Assembly (NCBI GenBank): GCA_002402085.1
Contig: NVVB01000028.1
Coordinates: 942-8,156 of the forward strand
Source of the DNA: Gammaproteobacteria bacterium
GTDB taxonomy: Bacteria > Pseudomonadota > Gammaproteobacteria > Pseudomonadales > UBA3067
Direction of reading: 5' to 3'
DNA: 7,215 nt
In this document: positions 1 through 3,868 of the stretch, one piece after another
How the letters are laid out: every line of letters starts with the position of its first letter
Numbering within the stretch: the stretch's first letter is position 1
Position numbers and translations under genes: made by a program
Notes under the pieces: model-generated
Told to the model about the DNA's origin: nothing
Databases searched by the model: none
What the model saw: the letters and a program-made list of their open reading frames with translations, nothing else

Positions 1-143
1 ACAGGTGATGCCACTCCATCAACAGCCTTCTCAGAAACGACTAACTCTTGTACAGCTGACGAATCACTGCACCCCCACGAAAAACCTACCGCCACAAAAA
101 CCAAAGCAGCCTTAGCAAAAAACCCAAACCGGCCTATATTCAT
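1..143 (-). CDS. Putative outer-membrane lipoprotein, N-terminal part only
   Basis: The minus strand has an open frame from an ATG at 143 to the window edge, 47 codons long with no stop. A purine-rich GGGGAA ribosome-binding site (148-153) lies a few bases upstream of the ATG. The N-terminus has one arginine and one lysine in its first 11 residues, then a hydrophobic stretch (residues 12-21) and Ser-Trp-Gly-Cys at 22-25, which resembles a signal peptidase II lipobox, though Trp at -2 is unusual. Cys25 would be lipidated. Ser at +2 rather than Asp predicts outer-membrane sorting by the Lol rule. The residues after Cys25 are Ser/Val/Glu-rich, as in the flexible tether of many lipoproteins. The function is unknown because the body of the protein lies outside the window. 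A signal peptidase I protein or a membrane-fusion protein of an efflux pump cannot be excluded. Confidence 0.62.
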   Translation of the reverse strand, partial: MNIGRFGFFAKAALVFVAVGFSWGCSDSSAVQELVVSEKAVDGVASP

Positions 144-276
144 TCTATTCCCCTTTTTTATTTCGTAATTTAACATCTAAAAACGTGCAAACAACCACCA
201 CCTGCAACAGAAGATCAGGCTGTCAAACTGGCTGCACGCAAGAATAGTAATAAGGTACGAGCTCTGCAACCGATTT

Positions 277-321
277 ATTGAATTAAACTAAAGCCAAACA
301 GCAAGCCGAATTAATTTCAAT
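277..321. repeat. Inverted repeat, 10-bp arms with one bulge
   Basis: ATTGAATTAA (277-286) pairs with TTAATTTCAAT (311-321) with a single bulged base, around a 24-nt loop. It is A+T-rich and lies between the divergent lipoprotein and regulator genes. It could be an operator or a chance structure; A+T-rich arms of this length are only moderately unexpected. Confidence 0.4.
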
Positions 322-393
322 TTCCGCCGCCAAAACCTCACGATTAACCATTCACCCACCCCAAAACCCGACATTAACGCAATATTACCTTCC

Positions 394-414
394 CATACGG
401 TTTTAATACCTATG
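394..414. repeat. Small inverted repeat
   Basis: CATACGGT (394-401) pairs with ACCTATG (408-414) around a six-base loop, with one bulged C. A competing small hairpin, TATGC/GCATA, overlaps at 411-425. It is short and of unknown role. Confidence 0.3.
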
Positions 415-477
415 CAAGCAGCATATACTTGCCCCACAATAACTACGCCCTACACAAGCACAGCAATCCCGTCGGGA

Positions 478-510
478 CATATTGACGCGTACCAATAGCG
501 CGCCAATATG
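478..510. promoter_or_regulatory. Inverted repeat with CCAATA direct repeats, candidate operator or leader hairpin
   Basis: CATATTGACGCG (478-489) and CGCGCCAATATG (499-510) are inverted copies with one mismatch in 12 positions, around a 9-nt loop. Inside it CCAATA occurs twice in direct orientation (492-497 and 503-508), 11 bp apart, which is about one helical turn, and TATTG occurs in the opposite orientation at 480-484. The element ends 92 bp before the TTG start of the Crp-like gene. This arrangement suits a dimeric regulator, possibly the Crp-like protein itself acting on its own gene, or a hairpin in the leader RNA. The half-site TTGA-N6-CCAA is one base away from the FNR-type TTGA-N6-TCAA spacing, but this match is weak. 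Confidence 0.45.
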
Positions 511-589
511 GCACATCAAGCTCAGGGCATTTACTGATCCACAATCCATTTGCATTACCTGTGTGTCAGCAATAAACCATCTACTAGTT

Positions 590-595
590 AAGGGG
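590..595 (+). promoter_or_regulatory. Ribosome-binding site that supports the TTG start at 603
   Basis: AAGGGG lies 7 nt before the TTG at 603. There is no ATG in frame nearby that would give a complete cyclic-nucleotide-binding domain, so this site decides the start codon. Confidence 0.7.
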
Positions 596-602
596 CTATA
601 AA

Positions 603-1265
603 TTGAACAACCTCAAGAACGTTCCTATTTTTTCTGGTTTAAACGACCAGCAACTACTAGAAGTTAAAAAACATTGCTCGGTAAGGCCTTACCCAAAAAA
701 CACTGTAGTGATTTATGAAGGCGATGATACCGATTCGCTGTACATTATTGACTCAGGAAAAGTAAACGTATTCCTAAGTGATAAATCTGGCAAAGAAGTC
801 ATCATTAACAGCCAGGGGCCAGGCGAATACTTTGGCGAACTATCCGTTCTAACTGGACATAATCGCTCCGCCTCCGTCATTACTAAAGAAAAAAGTGTTT
901 TCACCGTAATCTACCGACAAGGTTTTAAAACGCTTTTAGAAGACAATCCCAATATTGCTTACAACATCATGCAGAATCTTGCTATTCGTGTTCAAGACCT
1001 CACCGGCAACGTTAAAAGTTTGGCGTTACAAGATGTATACGGTCGCGTAGTGAAAGTACTCATGAGTCTCTCCGAGCCCGCTGAGCCGAGCGAAGCAAGC
1101 AAACGATTAATTAATCAAAAACTAACCCAACAAGAAATCGCCAATCGCGTAGGGTCATCGAGAGAAATGGTCGCTAGAATATTAAAAGCGCTCACAGTAG
1201 GCGGCTACATTAGCCACGAAAAAGAAAAGATTATCATCAACAGCAAACTTCCTGAACACTACTAA
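603..1265 (+). CDS. Crp/Fnr-family transcriptional regulator
   Basis: This 220-residue cytoplasmic protein has the standard two-domain layout of the family. Residues about 5-115 form a cyclic-nucleotide-binding-type beta-roll with a phosphate-binding-cassette signature (Phe-Gly-Glu-Leu at 77-80, Arg-Ser-Ala at 88-90). Residues 120-150 are the dimerisation helix, and 174-197 are the helix-turn-helix. Its recognition helix keeps Arg187, Glu188 and Arg192, equivalent to the DNA-contacting Arg180, Glu181 and Arg185 of E. coli CRP, so a TGTGA-like half-site is plausible. Glu79, Arg88 and Ser89 match the cAMP-phosphate contacts. By alignment the adenine-contacting Thr127-Ser128 pair of CRP is replaced by Leu133-Thr134, so the ligand is uncertain. 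The only cysteine is Cys25, which rules out an FNR-type 4Fe-4S sensor. The start is TTG behind AAGGGG. The gene stands alone and ends just before a stem-loop. Its targets are unknown; control of the fimbrial locus about 1 kb downstream is possible but undemonstrated. Confidence 0.92.
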   Translation: MNNLKNVPIFSGLNDQQLLEVKKHCSVRPYPKNTVVIYEGDDTDSLYIIDSGKVNVFLSDKSGKEVIINSQGPGEYFGELSVLTGHNRSASVITKEKSVFTVIYRQGFKTLLEDNPNIAYNIMQNLAIRVQDLTGNVKSLALQDVYGRVVKVLMSLSEPAEPSEASKRLINQKLTQQEIANRVGSSREMVARILKALTVGGYISHEKEKIIINSKLPEHY

Positions 1266-1274
1266 AAACCGCAA

Positions 1275-1305
1275 GTAAGGCGTCAATTGCCATTAGACGC
1301 CTTAC
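1275..1305 (+). terminator. Stem-loop after the Crp-like gene, probable terminator
   Basis: GTAAGGCGTC (1275-1284) and GACGCCTTAC (1296-1305) form a perfect 10-bp stem with an 11-nt loop, beginning 10 nt after the stop codon. On the plus strand it is followed by AATAAGC rather than a T-run, so it may act as a weak or factor-assisted terminator or a 3'-end stabiliser. On the minus strand a T5 run follows about six bases after the stem, so it could also stop leftward transcription. Confidence 0.55.
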
Positions 1306-1310
1306 AATAA

Positions 1311-1335
1311 GCGAACATTTGCTCAGTTCGCGAAC
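1311..1335. repeat. Second inverted repeat with a GTTCGCGAAC palindrome
   Basis: GCGAAC (1311-1316) pairs with GTTCGC (1326-1331) around a 9-nt loop. The right arm also belongs to the perfect 10-bp palindrome GTTCGCGAAC (1326-1335), so two structures compete. It sits 5 bp after the stem-loop that follows the regulator gene and may be part of a tandem terminator. Confidence 0.4.
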
Positions 1336-1584
1336 CAAGATCAAACCGTCAAATAGAGCCTATCAATAGCAAAGATAACCTAAGCGTATAAAGCCCCGAA
1401 CTCAGCAGCACCCTTTCTCCGATACTCACAATCAATTTTGCTCGCTAAACCCGCCCCTTTTGCAAAAAATATCACACCACCCAGCCAACGCCGTAATCGA
1501 ATAAAAAACCTATAGGGCCAGAATAATAGTGGTCGTTTGTAGCCCAAAGCCATCAAATTACACTTGAACACCAGCCCTTACAAA

Positions 1585-1600
1585 TTGACATGCATGTCAA
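1585..1600. promoter_or_regulatory. Perfect 16-bp palindrome, candidate operator
   Basis: TTGACATGCATGTCAA is identical on both strands. Each half contains the -35 hexamer TTGACA, but neither strand has a credible -10 at the right distance, so an operator for a dimeric regulator is more likely than a pair of divergent promoters. It resembles an FNR-type TTGA/TCAA site, but with 8 rather than 6 bases between the half-sites. Confidence 0.4.
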
Positions 1601-1628
1601 AATTATGAGCTTACCCAAAGCTCGCACA

Positions 1629-1688
1629 CTTTATTAGGAAGCCCGACAGATTATTGTTCTTTATCCTTCTCATTAAACGCTAATAAAG
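1629..1688. repeat. Perfect 9-bp inverted repeat, wide spacing
   Basis: CTTTATTAG (1629-1637) and CTAATAAAG (1680-1688) are exact inverted copies 42 nt apart. The arms are A+T-rich and the loop is large, so a chance match is quite possible in a region of this length. Confidence 0.25.
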
Positions 1689-1940
1689 ACGAGGCAAAGG
1701 CGTCAAAAGCAATTAATAAGCTGTTTTTAACAAGATTTTAGGGGGCTAAATAAATGACCTCACGTCACTCAAGCCAACTAAACAACGCTGCCAGTTAATC
1801 GCCCGAATTTTGGAATAGCCTCAGAAAATTCAACAAGATAAGCAATCAAAACTATTTTTCAATGAAAACCCCGACTTTCAAATAAAACGCTACAAACAAA
1901 AAAACAGTCGGCCCCTCCACTACATACAAAATATTCCACC

Positions 1941-1963
1941 CCGATCGAGATCCAACTCGTCGG
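1941..1963. repeat. GC-rich hairpin
   Basis: CCGATCGAG (1941-1949) pairs with CTCGTCGG (1956-1963) with one bulged T and a six-base loop, giving eight pairs rich in G and C. It overlaps the left arm of the larger structure at 1961-2031, so the two could be alternatives. It is followed by CATTTGATT, not a clean T-run. Confidence 0.45.
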
Positions 1964-2031
1964 CATTTGATTCGCTATATAACCTTAAAAAAACACTCTC
2001 ATATAAACATGGGTTATATAGAGACATGCCG
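1961..2031. ncRNA. Nested double inverted repeat, candidate structured RNA
   Basis: CTATATAACC (1975-1984) and GGTTATATAG (2012-2021) form a perfect 10-bp stem with a 27-nt A-rich loop. Outside it, CGGCAT (1961-1966) pairs perfectly with ATGCCG (2026-2031), giving a second helix across an 8/4-nt internal loop. The left outer arm shares three bases with the hairpin at 1941-1963, so two folds compete. Two nested helices are less likely by chance than one. This could be a small RNA, a leader element or ends of a degenerate mobile element. No promoter was identified and the strand is unknown. Confidence 0.3.
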
Positions 2032-2156
2032 TCAAATTATTTCCAATCAACACCCCTCCCTCTCATCCTCGAACGTTCCGCCAATTAAATTACACTGAAA
2101 AATTCGCAGCATCTTCCGTTCATTTCGCCCCCCACAGTTAAAACAATTACCCGTGA

Positions 2157-2184
2157 TTGCAAATAAACCGCAACCCAGTACTAT
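2157..2184 (+). promoter_or_regulatory. Weak sigma-70-type promoter candidate for the fimbrial locus
   Basis: TTGCAA (2157-2162) and TACTAT (2179-2184) are each four of six matches to consensus and are 16 bp apart. Transcription would start near 2191 and give a leader of about 150 nt before the ATG at 2340. The match is modest and could be fortuitous. Confidence 0.25.
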
Positions 2185-2226
2185 TGATTTGAGACCAGCG
2201 AGATGAATCCAGCAAGCCAAGCGCAA

Positions 2227-2252
2227 CTACGATTCACCTTCGTCATTCGTAG
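2227..2252. repeat. Small inverted repeat in the presumed leader
   Basis: CTACGA (2227-2232) and TCGTAG (2247-2252) are perfect inverted copies around a 14-nt loop. It lies about 90 bp upstream of the first fimbrial-locus gene and may be an operator or a leader hairpin. Confidence 0.3.
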
Positions 2253-2278
2253 CACTCGATTAATTTAAATTTGTACTC

Positions 2279-2292
2279 GCTCTGCGAAGAGC
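2279..2292 (+). repeat. Short hairpin with a GNRA-type loop
   Basis: GCTCT (2279-2283) and AGAGC (2288-2292) flank the tetraloop GCGA, a stable GNRA type in RNA. It ends 47 nt before the ATG at 2340, so it would sit in the leader RNA if transcription starts upstream. It is too short to be certain. Confidence 0.3.
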
Positions 2293-2339
2293 TTGTGTAA
2301 CGACCATAGACAGCCAACAAAAAAAACAAGAGTTCACCC

Positions 2340-2717
2340 ATGATTAAGATCAATTCAAAACTACTATGCGGCTTCCTAGTTTTCCTATCGGCCAGCTTCA
2401 CGTCCATTTATACGTGGGCAGAACAAACGAAATTTCTATCGCCACGCGCCAACACAAAAATCACTCAACAAACGTCAATTTCCGACTTTCAATCGGACAT
2501 TGCCAATGACAACCCAAGCACCTCATCCGATTTAGGATTTGAATTTGCACACCAGCTACTAAACCACCAAGAGAACCCCTTACTCTCCAAGAGCCCTTCC
2601 AGCCTAAGTACCACTCAACCTCAGGGCATTACCGTCTCCGTTGCCACATTAATGAAACCTACAAATCTTCCTGGCCGCTACCTCGGAAATTCAAAAGTCA
2701 CCTTAGTGCATTACTAG
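2340..2717 (+). CDS. Small secreted protein with a pilin-like C-terminus
   Basis: This 125-residue protein starts at ATG behind a modest AAGAG site (2328-2332), after an A8 tract. Residues 1-27 are a clear Sec signal peptide (Lys3 and Lys7, hydrophobic 8-20) with likely cleavage after Thr-Trp-Ala at 25-27. The mature part of about 98 residues is rich in Ser, Thr, Gln and Asn with little predicted fold up to about residue 93. The end (96-125) looks like beta-strands: Gly-Ile-Thr-Val-Ser-Val, then Gly-Arg-Tyr-Leu-Gly and a final Val-Thr-Leu-Val-His-Tyr. Pilins of the CFA/CS1 and spore-coat-U types end in a comparable Gly-x-Tyr-x-Gly then alternating hydrophobic strand. It is much shorter than a usual pilin of about 140-160 residues. 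Its place before the chaperone and usher genes suggests a subunit or accessory factor. I do not recognise it as a named family; the pilin link is an inference. Confidence 0.7.
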   Translation: MIKINSKLLCGFLVFLSASFTSIYTWAEQTKFLSPRANTKITQQTSISDFQSDIANDNPSTSSDLGFEFAHQLLNHQENPLLSKSPSSLSTTQPQGITVSVATLMKPTNLPGRYLGNSKVTLVHY

Positions 2718-2781
2718 TCAAGCGCTTATACCGGCCTTGCGGCTAAATTTCAGCACGCCTATCCCGCCTATTAAACCGATC

Positions 2782-2837
2782 GTCAGTTAACTGCATCGCT
2801 CGTCTGAATCTATCTATAGCGATGCAAGTTTACTGAC
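2782..2837. terminator. Long imperfect hairpin, candidate attenuator or terminator
   Basis: The arms at 2782-2800 and 2818-2837 pair over 18 base pairs with one mismatch and one bulged base, around a 17-nt loop. This is the strongest stem in the window. It lies 64 bp after the stop of the small secreted protein gene. There is no clean T-run after it on either strand (CTTTCAAAAA on plus, GATCGGTTTAAT on minus), so it may attenuate or protect RNA rather than terminate fully. The stop codon of a possible minus-strand frame falls inside the right arm. Confidence 0.55.
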
Positions 2838-2958
2838 CTTTCAAAAATCCATGTCTATTATTAATCTGTAAGCGCACTTCTTTGTAATCGGTTTTCACCA
2901 GCACGAAGTCATCTTTGCCGACCCTCTGTGCATAAGCAAGAGCCTGACAAATTGACAT
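2830..2958 (-). CDS. Possible 42-residue protein or gene remnant
   Basis: A minus-strand frame runs from an ATG at 2958 to a TAA at 2830-2832. The predicted peptide has a natural-looking mixture of charged and hydrophobic residues, including Asp-Asp-Phe-Val-Leu-Val-Lys and Glu-Val-Arg-Leu-Gln-Ile. Its stop codon sits in the arm of the 2782-2837 hairpin, the position expected for a 3' end. Against it: no ribosome-binding site is seen upstream, 43 open codons are not improbable, and it overlaps the promoter candidate on the other strand. I recognise no family. It could be the tail of a decayed gene. Confidence 0.18.
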   Translation of the reverse strand: MSICQALAYAQRVGKDDFVLVKTDYKEVRLQINNRHGFLKGQ

Positions 2959-2979
2959 TAAAATTCGTATCGATTAAAT
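2952..2979 (+). promoter_or_regulatory. Internal sigma-70-type promoter candidate for chaperone and usher
   Basis: A perfect -35 hexamer TTGACA (2952-2957) is followed after 16 bp by TTAAAT (2974-2979, four of six consensus bases); with 17-bp spacing the hexamer is TAAATC. Transcription would begin near 2986, about 80 nt before the chaperone ATG. It lies downstream of the intercistronic hairpin, so it could give the assembly genes their own expression. Confidence 0.45.
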
Positions 2980-3052
2980 CAGAGCCTTACACAACCCTTC
3001 GCGATCAAACTCGCTCGCCAACGCCTAACTATTGGAACCGAAAACACAGCTT

Positions 3053-3056
3053 AGGA
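3053..3056 (+). promoter_or_regulatory. Ribosome-binding site that selects the chaperone start at 3065
   Basis: AGGA lies 8 nt before the ATG at 3065. The frame is also open from a TTG at 3032, which would add 11 residues, but that codon has no comparable site and the extra residues would spoil the compact signal peptide. Confidence 0.65.
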
Positions 3057-3064
3057 AACAAACA

Positions 3065-3868
3065 ATGAAGTTTCGAAAGGCCTACCTATTAATTATTATT
3101 GGGTTGTTTGCTGCGATACATACGCCTCAAGTAATAAGTAAAAACTCTTTCTTAGTGGCTCCCGGTCGTGTCATGTTCGATTTATCAAGGCCAAAGACAC
3201 AGTCGTTTATCATCACCAATAATGGCGATGAAGCGATCCGCTTAAACATCAAGGTCGTTTATTTCTCCGTTGACTCATCTTCATTAGGGATTGGATTCCC
3301 GCTTAACGAAGAAACTGCCAAAATTGAAGATTTAAAACCTTATCTACGAGTAAGCCCCCCTCGACTTTCATTAAAACCCGGCCAAAGGCGCGACATCCGA
3401 ATCTCCATAAGACCTCCTAGCAGCTTAACCGAGGGGACCTACCGATCTCATTTGCTGGTCAGCATGATGGAAGTTGCAGAAACAATTACCGATCTCAATC
3501 CATCGGAGGGGTCCGGTGATGTAGGCATGCACTTGAGCTTAAAGATGGAAACCGCAGTAGCCATTTACGGTGAAAAAGGCCAAGGCCAGGCCGAACTACA
3601 AATAAGCTGTGTCATTGACGCGGAAACCGGAGACTTCAATTACAAGATAACTAACCCATCGCCATGGCGCTTTGATGGCTGGGTCAGAGCCTACAGTAAC
3701 GAAGGCGACAAGAAGGTAATTCAAGAAGACCGTCTCACTATTATGCGCGAAAGCACACGGTCAATTATTAGCAAATCAAAACCCACCGCAGACTCGTTAT
3801 TCCTACGTTGGTCCGATTTAAATACCGAAGAGTTAATCGGCAGTGCTAACTGCCCTATCGCTCAATAA
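3065..3868 (+). CDS. Periplasmic fimbrial chaperone, PapD-like
   Basis: This 267-residue protein should bind secreted fimbrial subunits in the periplasm by donor-strand complementation and deliver them to the usher encoded next. Residues 1-25 form a Sec signal peptide (Lys2, Arg4, Lys5; hydrophobic 6-18; cleavage probably near Ser25). The first immunoglobulin-like domain (about 28-135) shows the chaperone pattern of alternating strands with Phe-Ile-Ile-Thr-Asn-Asn (48-53), Arg-Val-Ser-Pro-Pro-Arg (95-100), Leu-Lys-Pro-Gly-Gln (103-107) and Gly-Thr-Tyr-Arg-Ser-His-Leu (124-130). The second domain follows from about 150 and holds the only two cysteines, Cys182 and Cys263, well placed for a disulfide. 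The Arg-Ser-His-Leu motif is typical of chaperones from non-classical fimbrial systems. It is slightly longer than PapD (about 240 residues). The gene overlaps the usher gene by 26 bp, indicating coupled translation. Confidence 0.88.
   Translation: MKFRKAYLLIIIGLFAAIHTPQVISKNSFLVAPGRVMFDLSRPKTQSFIITNNGDEAIRLNIKVVYFSVDSSSLGIGFPLNEETAKIEDLKPYLRVSPPRLSLKPGQRRDIRISIRPPSSLTEGTYRSHLLVSMMEVAETITDLNPSEGSGDVGMHLSLKMETAVAIYGEKGQGQAELQISCVIDAETGDFNYKITNPSPWRFDGWVRAYSNEGDKKVIQEDRLTIMRESTRSIISKSKPTADSLFLRWSDLNTEELIGSANCPIAQ

Larger units (their letters stand above)
144..602. other. Gene-free interval between divergent genes
   Basis: This 459-bp stretch separates the leftward lipoprotein gene from the rightward regulator gene and must hold both promoters. 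I see no convincing coding frame. It contains inverted repeats at 277-321, 394-414 and 478-510, listed separately. The plus strand is strongly C-rich: by hand count 301-480 has about 62 C against 21 G. A possible but weak promoter for the regulator gene is TTGCAT at 550-555 with TAAACC at 573-578 (17-bp spacing, poor -10). Confidence 0.6.
1266..2339. other. Long gene-free, hairpin-rich interval upstream of the fimbrial locus
   Basis: These 1,074 bp separate the regulator gene from the first gene of the chaperone-usher locus. I find no frame with both a good start and a recognisable product. The only longer open frame (minus strand, 1571 to 1380) is discussed under rejected items. What it does hold is a set of inverted repeats (1275-1335, 1629-1688, 1941-1963, 1961-2031, 2227-2252, 2279-2292), a 16-bp palindrome (1585-1600) and a weak promoter candidate (2157-2184). 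The plus strand is C-rich and G-poor, for example about 23 C to 4 G in 2041-2100. It could be a long regulatory region, a small-RNA locus, or the eroded remains of lost genes. Confidence 0.55.
2718..3064. other. Intercistronic gap with a hairpin and an internal promoter candidate
   Basis: This 347-bp interval between the small secreted protein gene and the chaperone gene is long for an operon. It holds a strong imperfect hairpin (2782-2837), a promoter candidate (2952-2979) and a possible short frame on the minus strand (2830-2958). In many fimbrial operons a stem-loop after the major subunit lowers expression of the assembly genes; the layout here would allow that. Confidence 0.6.

Noticed and set aside
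603..1265. FNR-type oxygen sensor identity for the regulator
   Set aside because: FNR needs four cysteines for its 4Fe-4S cluster; this protein has a single cysteine at residue 25.
1380..1571. Minus-strand open frame of 63 codons from a GTG at 1571, basic and aromatic-rich
   Set aside because: It has an AAGGG too close to the GTG (3 nt), no recognisable family, no signal peptide, and a length expected by chance. It could be real, but the sequence gives no positive support.
1585..1600. Divergent promoters from the two TTGACA halves of the palindrome
   Set aside because: No acceptable -10 hexamer occurs 15-19 bp downstream on either strand.
2319..2326. A8 homopolymer just upstream of the first fimbrial-locus gene, considered as a phase-variation tract
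   Set aside because: It lies in the leader next to the ribosome-binding site rather than in a codon or promoter spacer, and runs of eight A are common in DNA of this composition.
1580..2958. Exact 12-bp direct repeat ACAAATTGACAT at 1580-1591 and 2947-2958
   Set aside because: In 7.2 kb about one or two chance 12-bp repeats are expected, and the copies lack shared flanks. The similar position before two doubtful minus-strand frames is probably coincidence.
3032..3064. Upstream TTG start for the chaperone, adding 11 residues
   Set aside because: There is no ribosome-binding site before the TTG, whereas AGGA sits 8 nt before the ATG at 3065 and gives a compact signal peptide.
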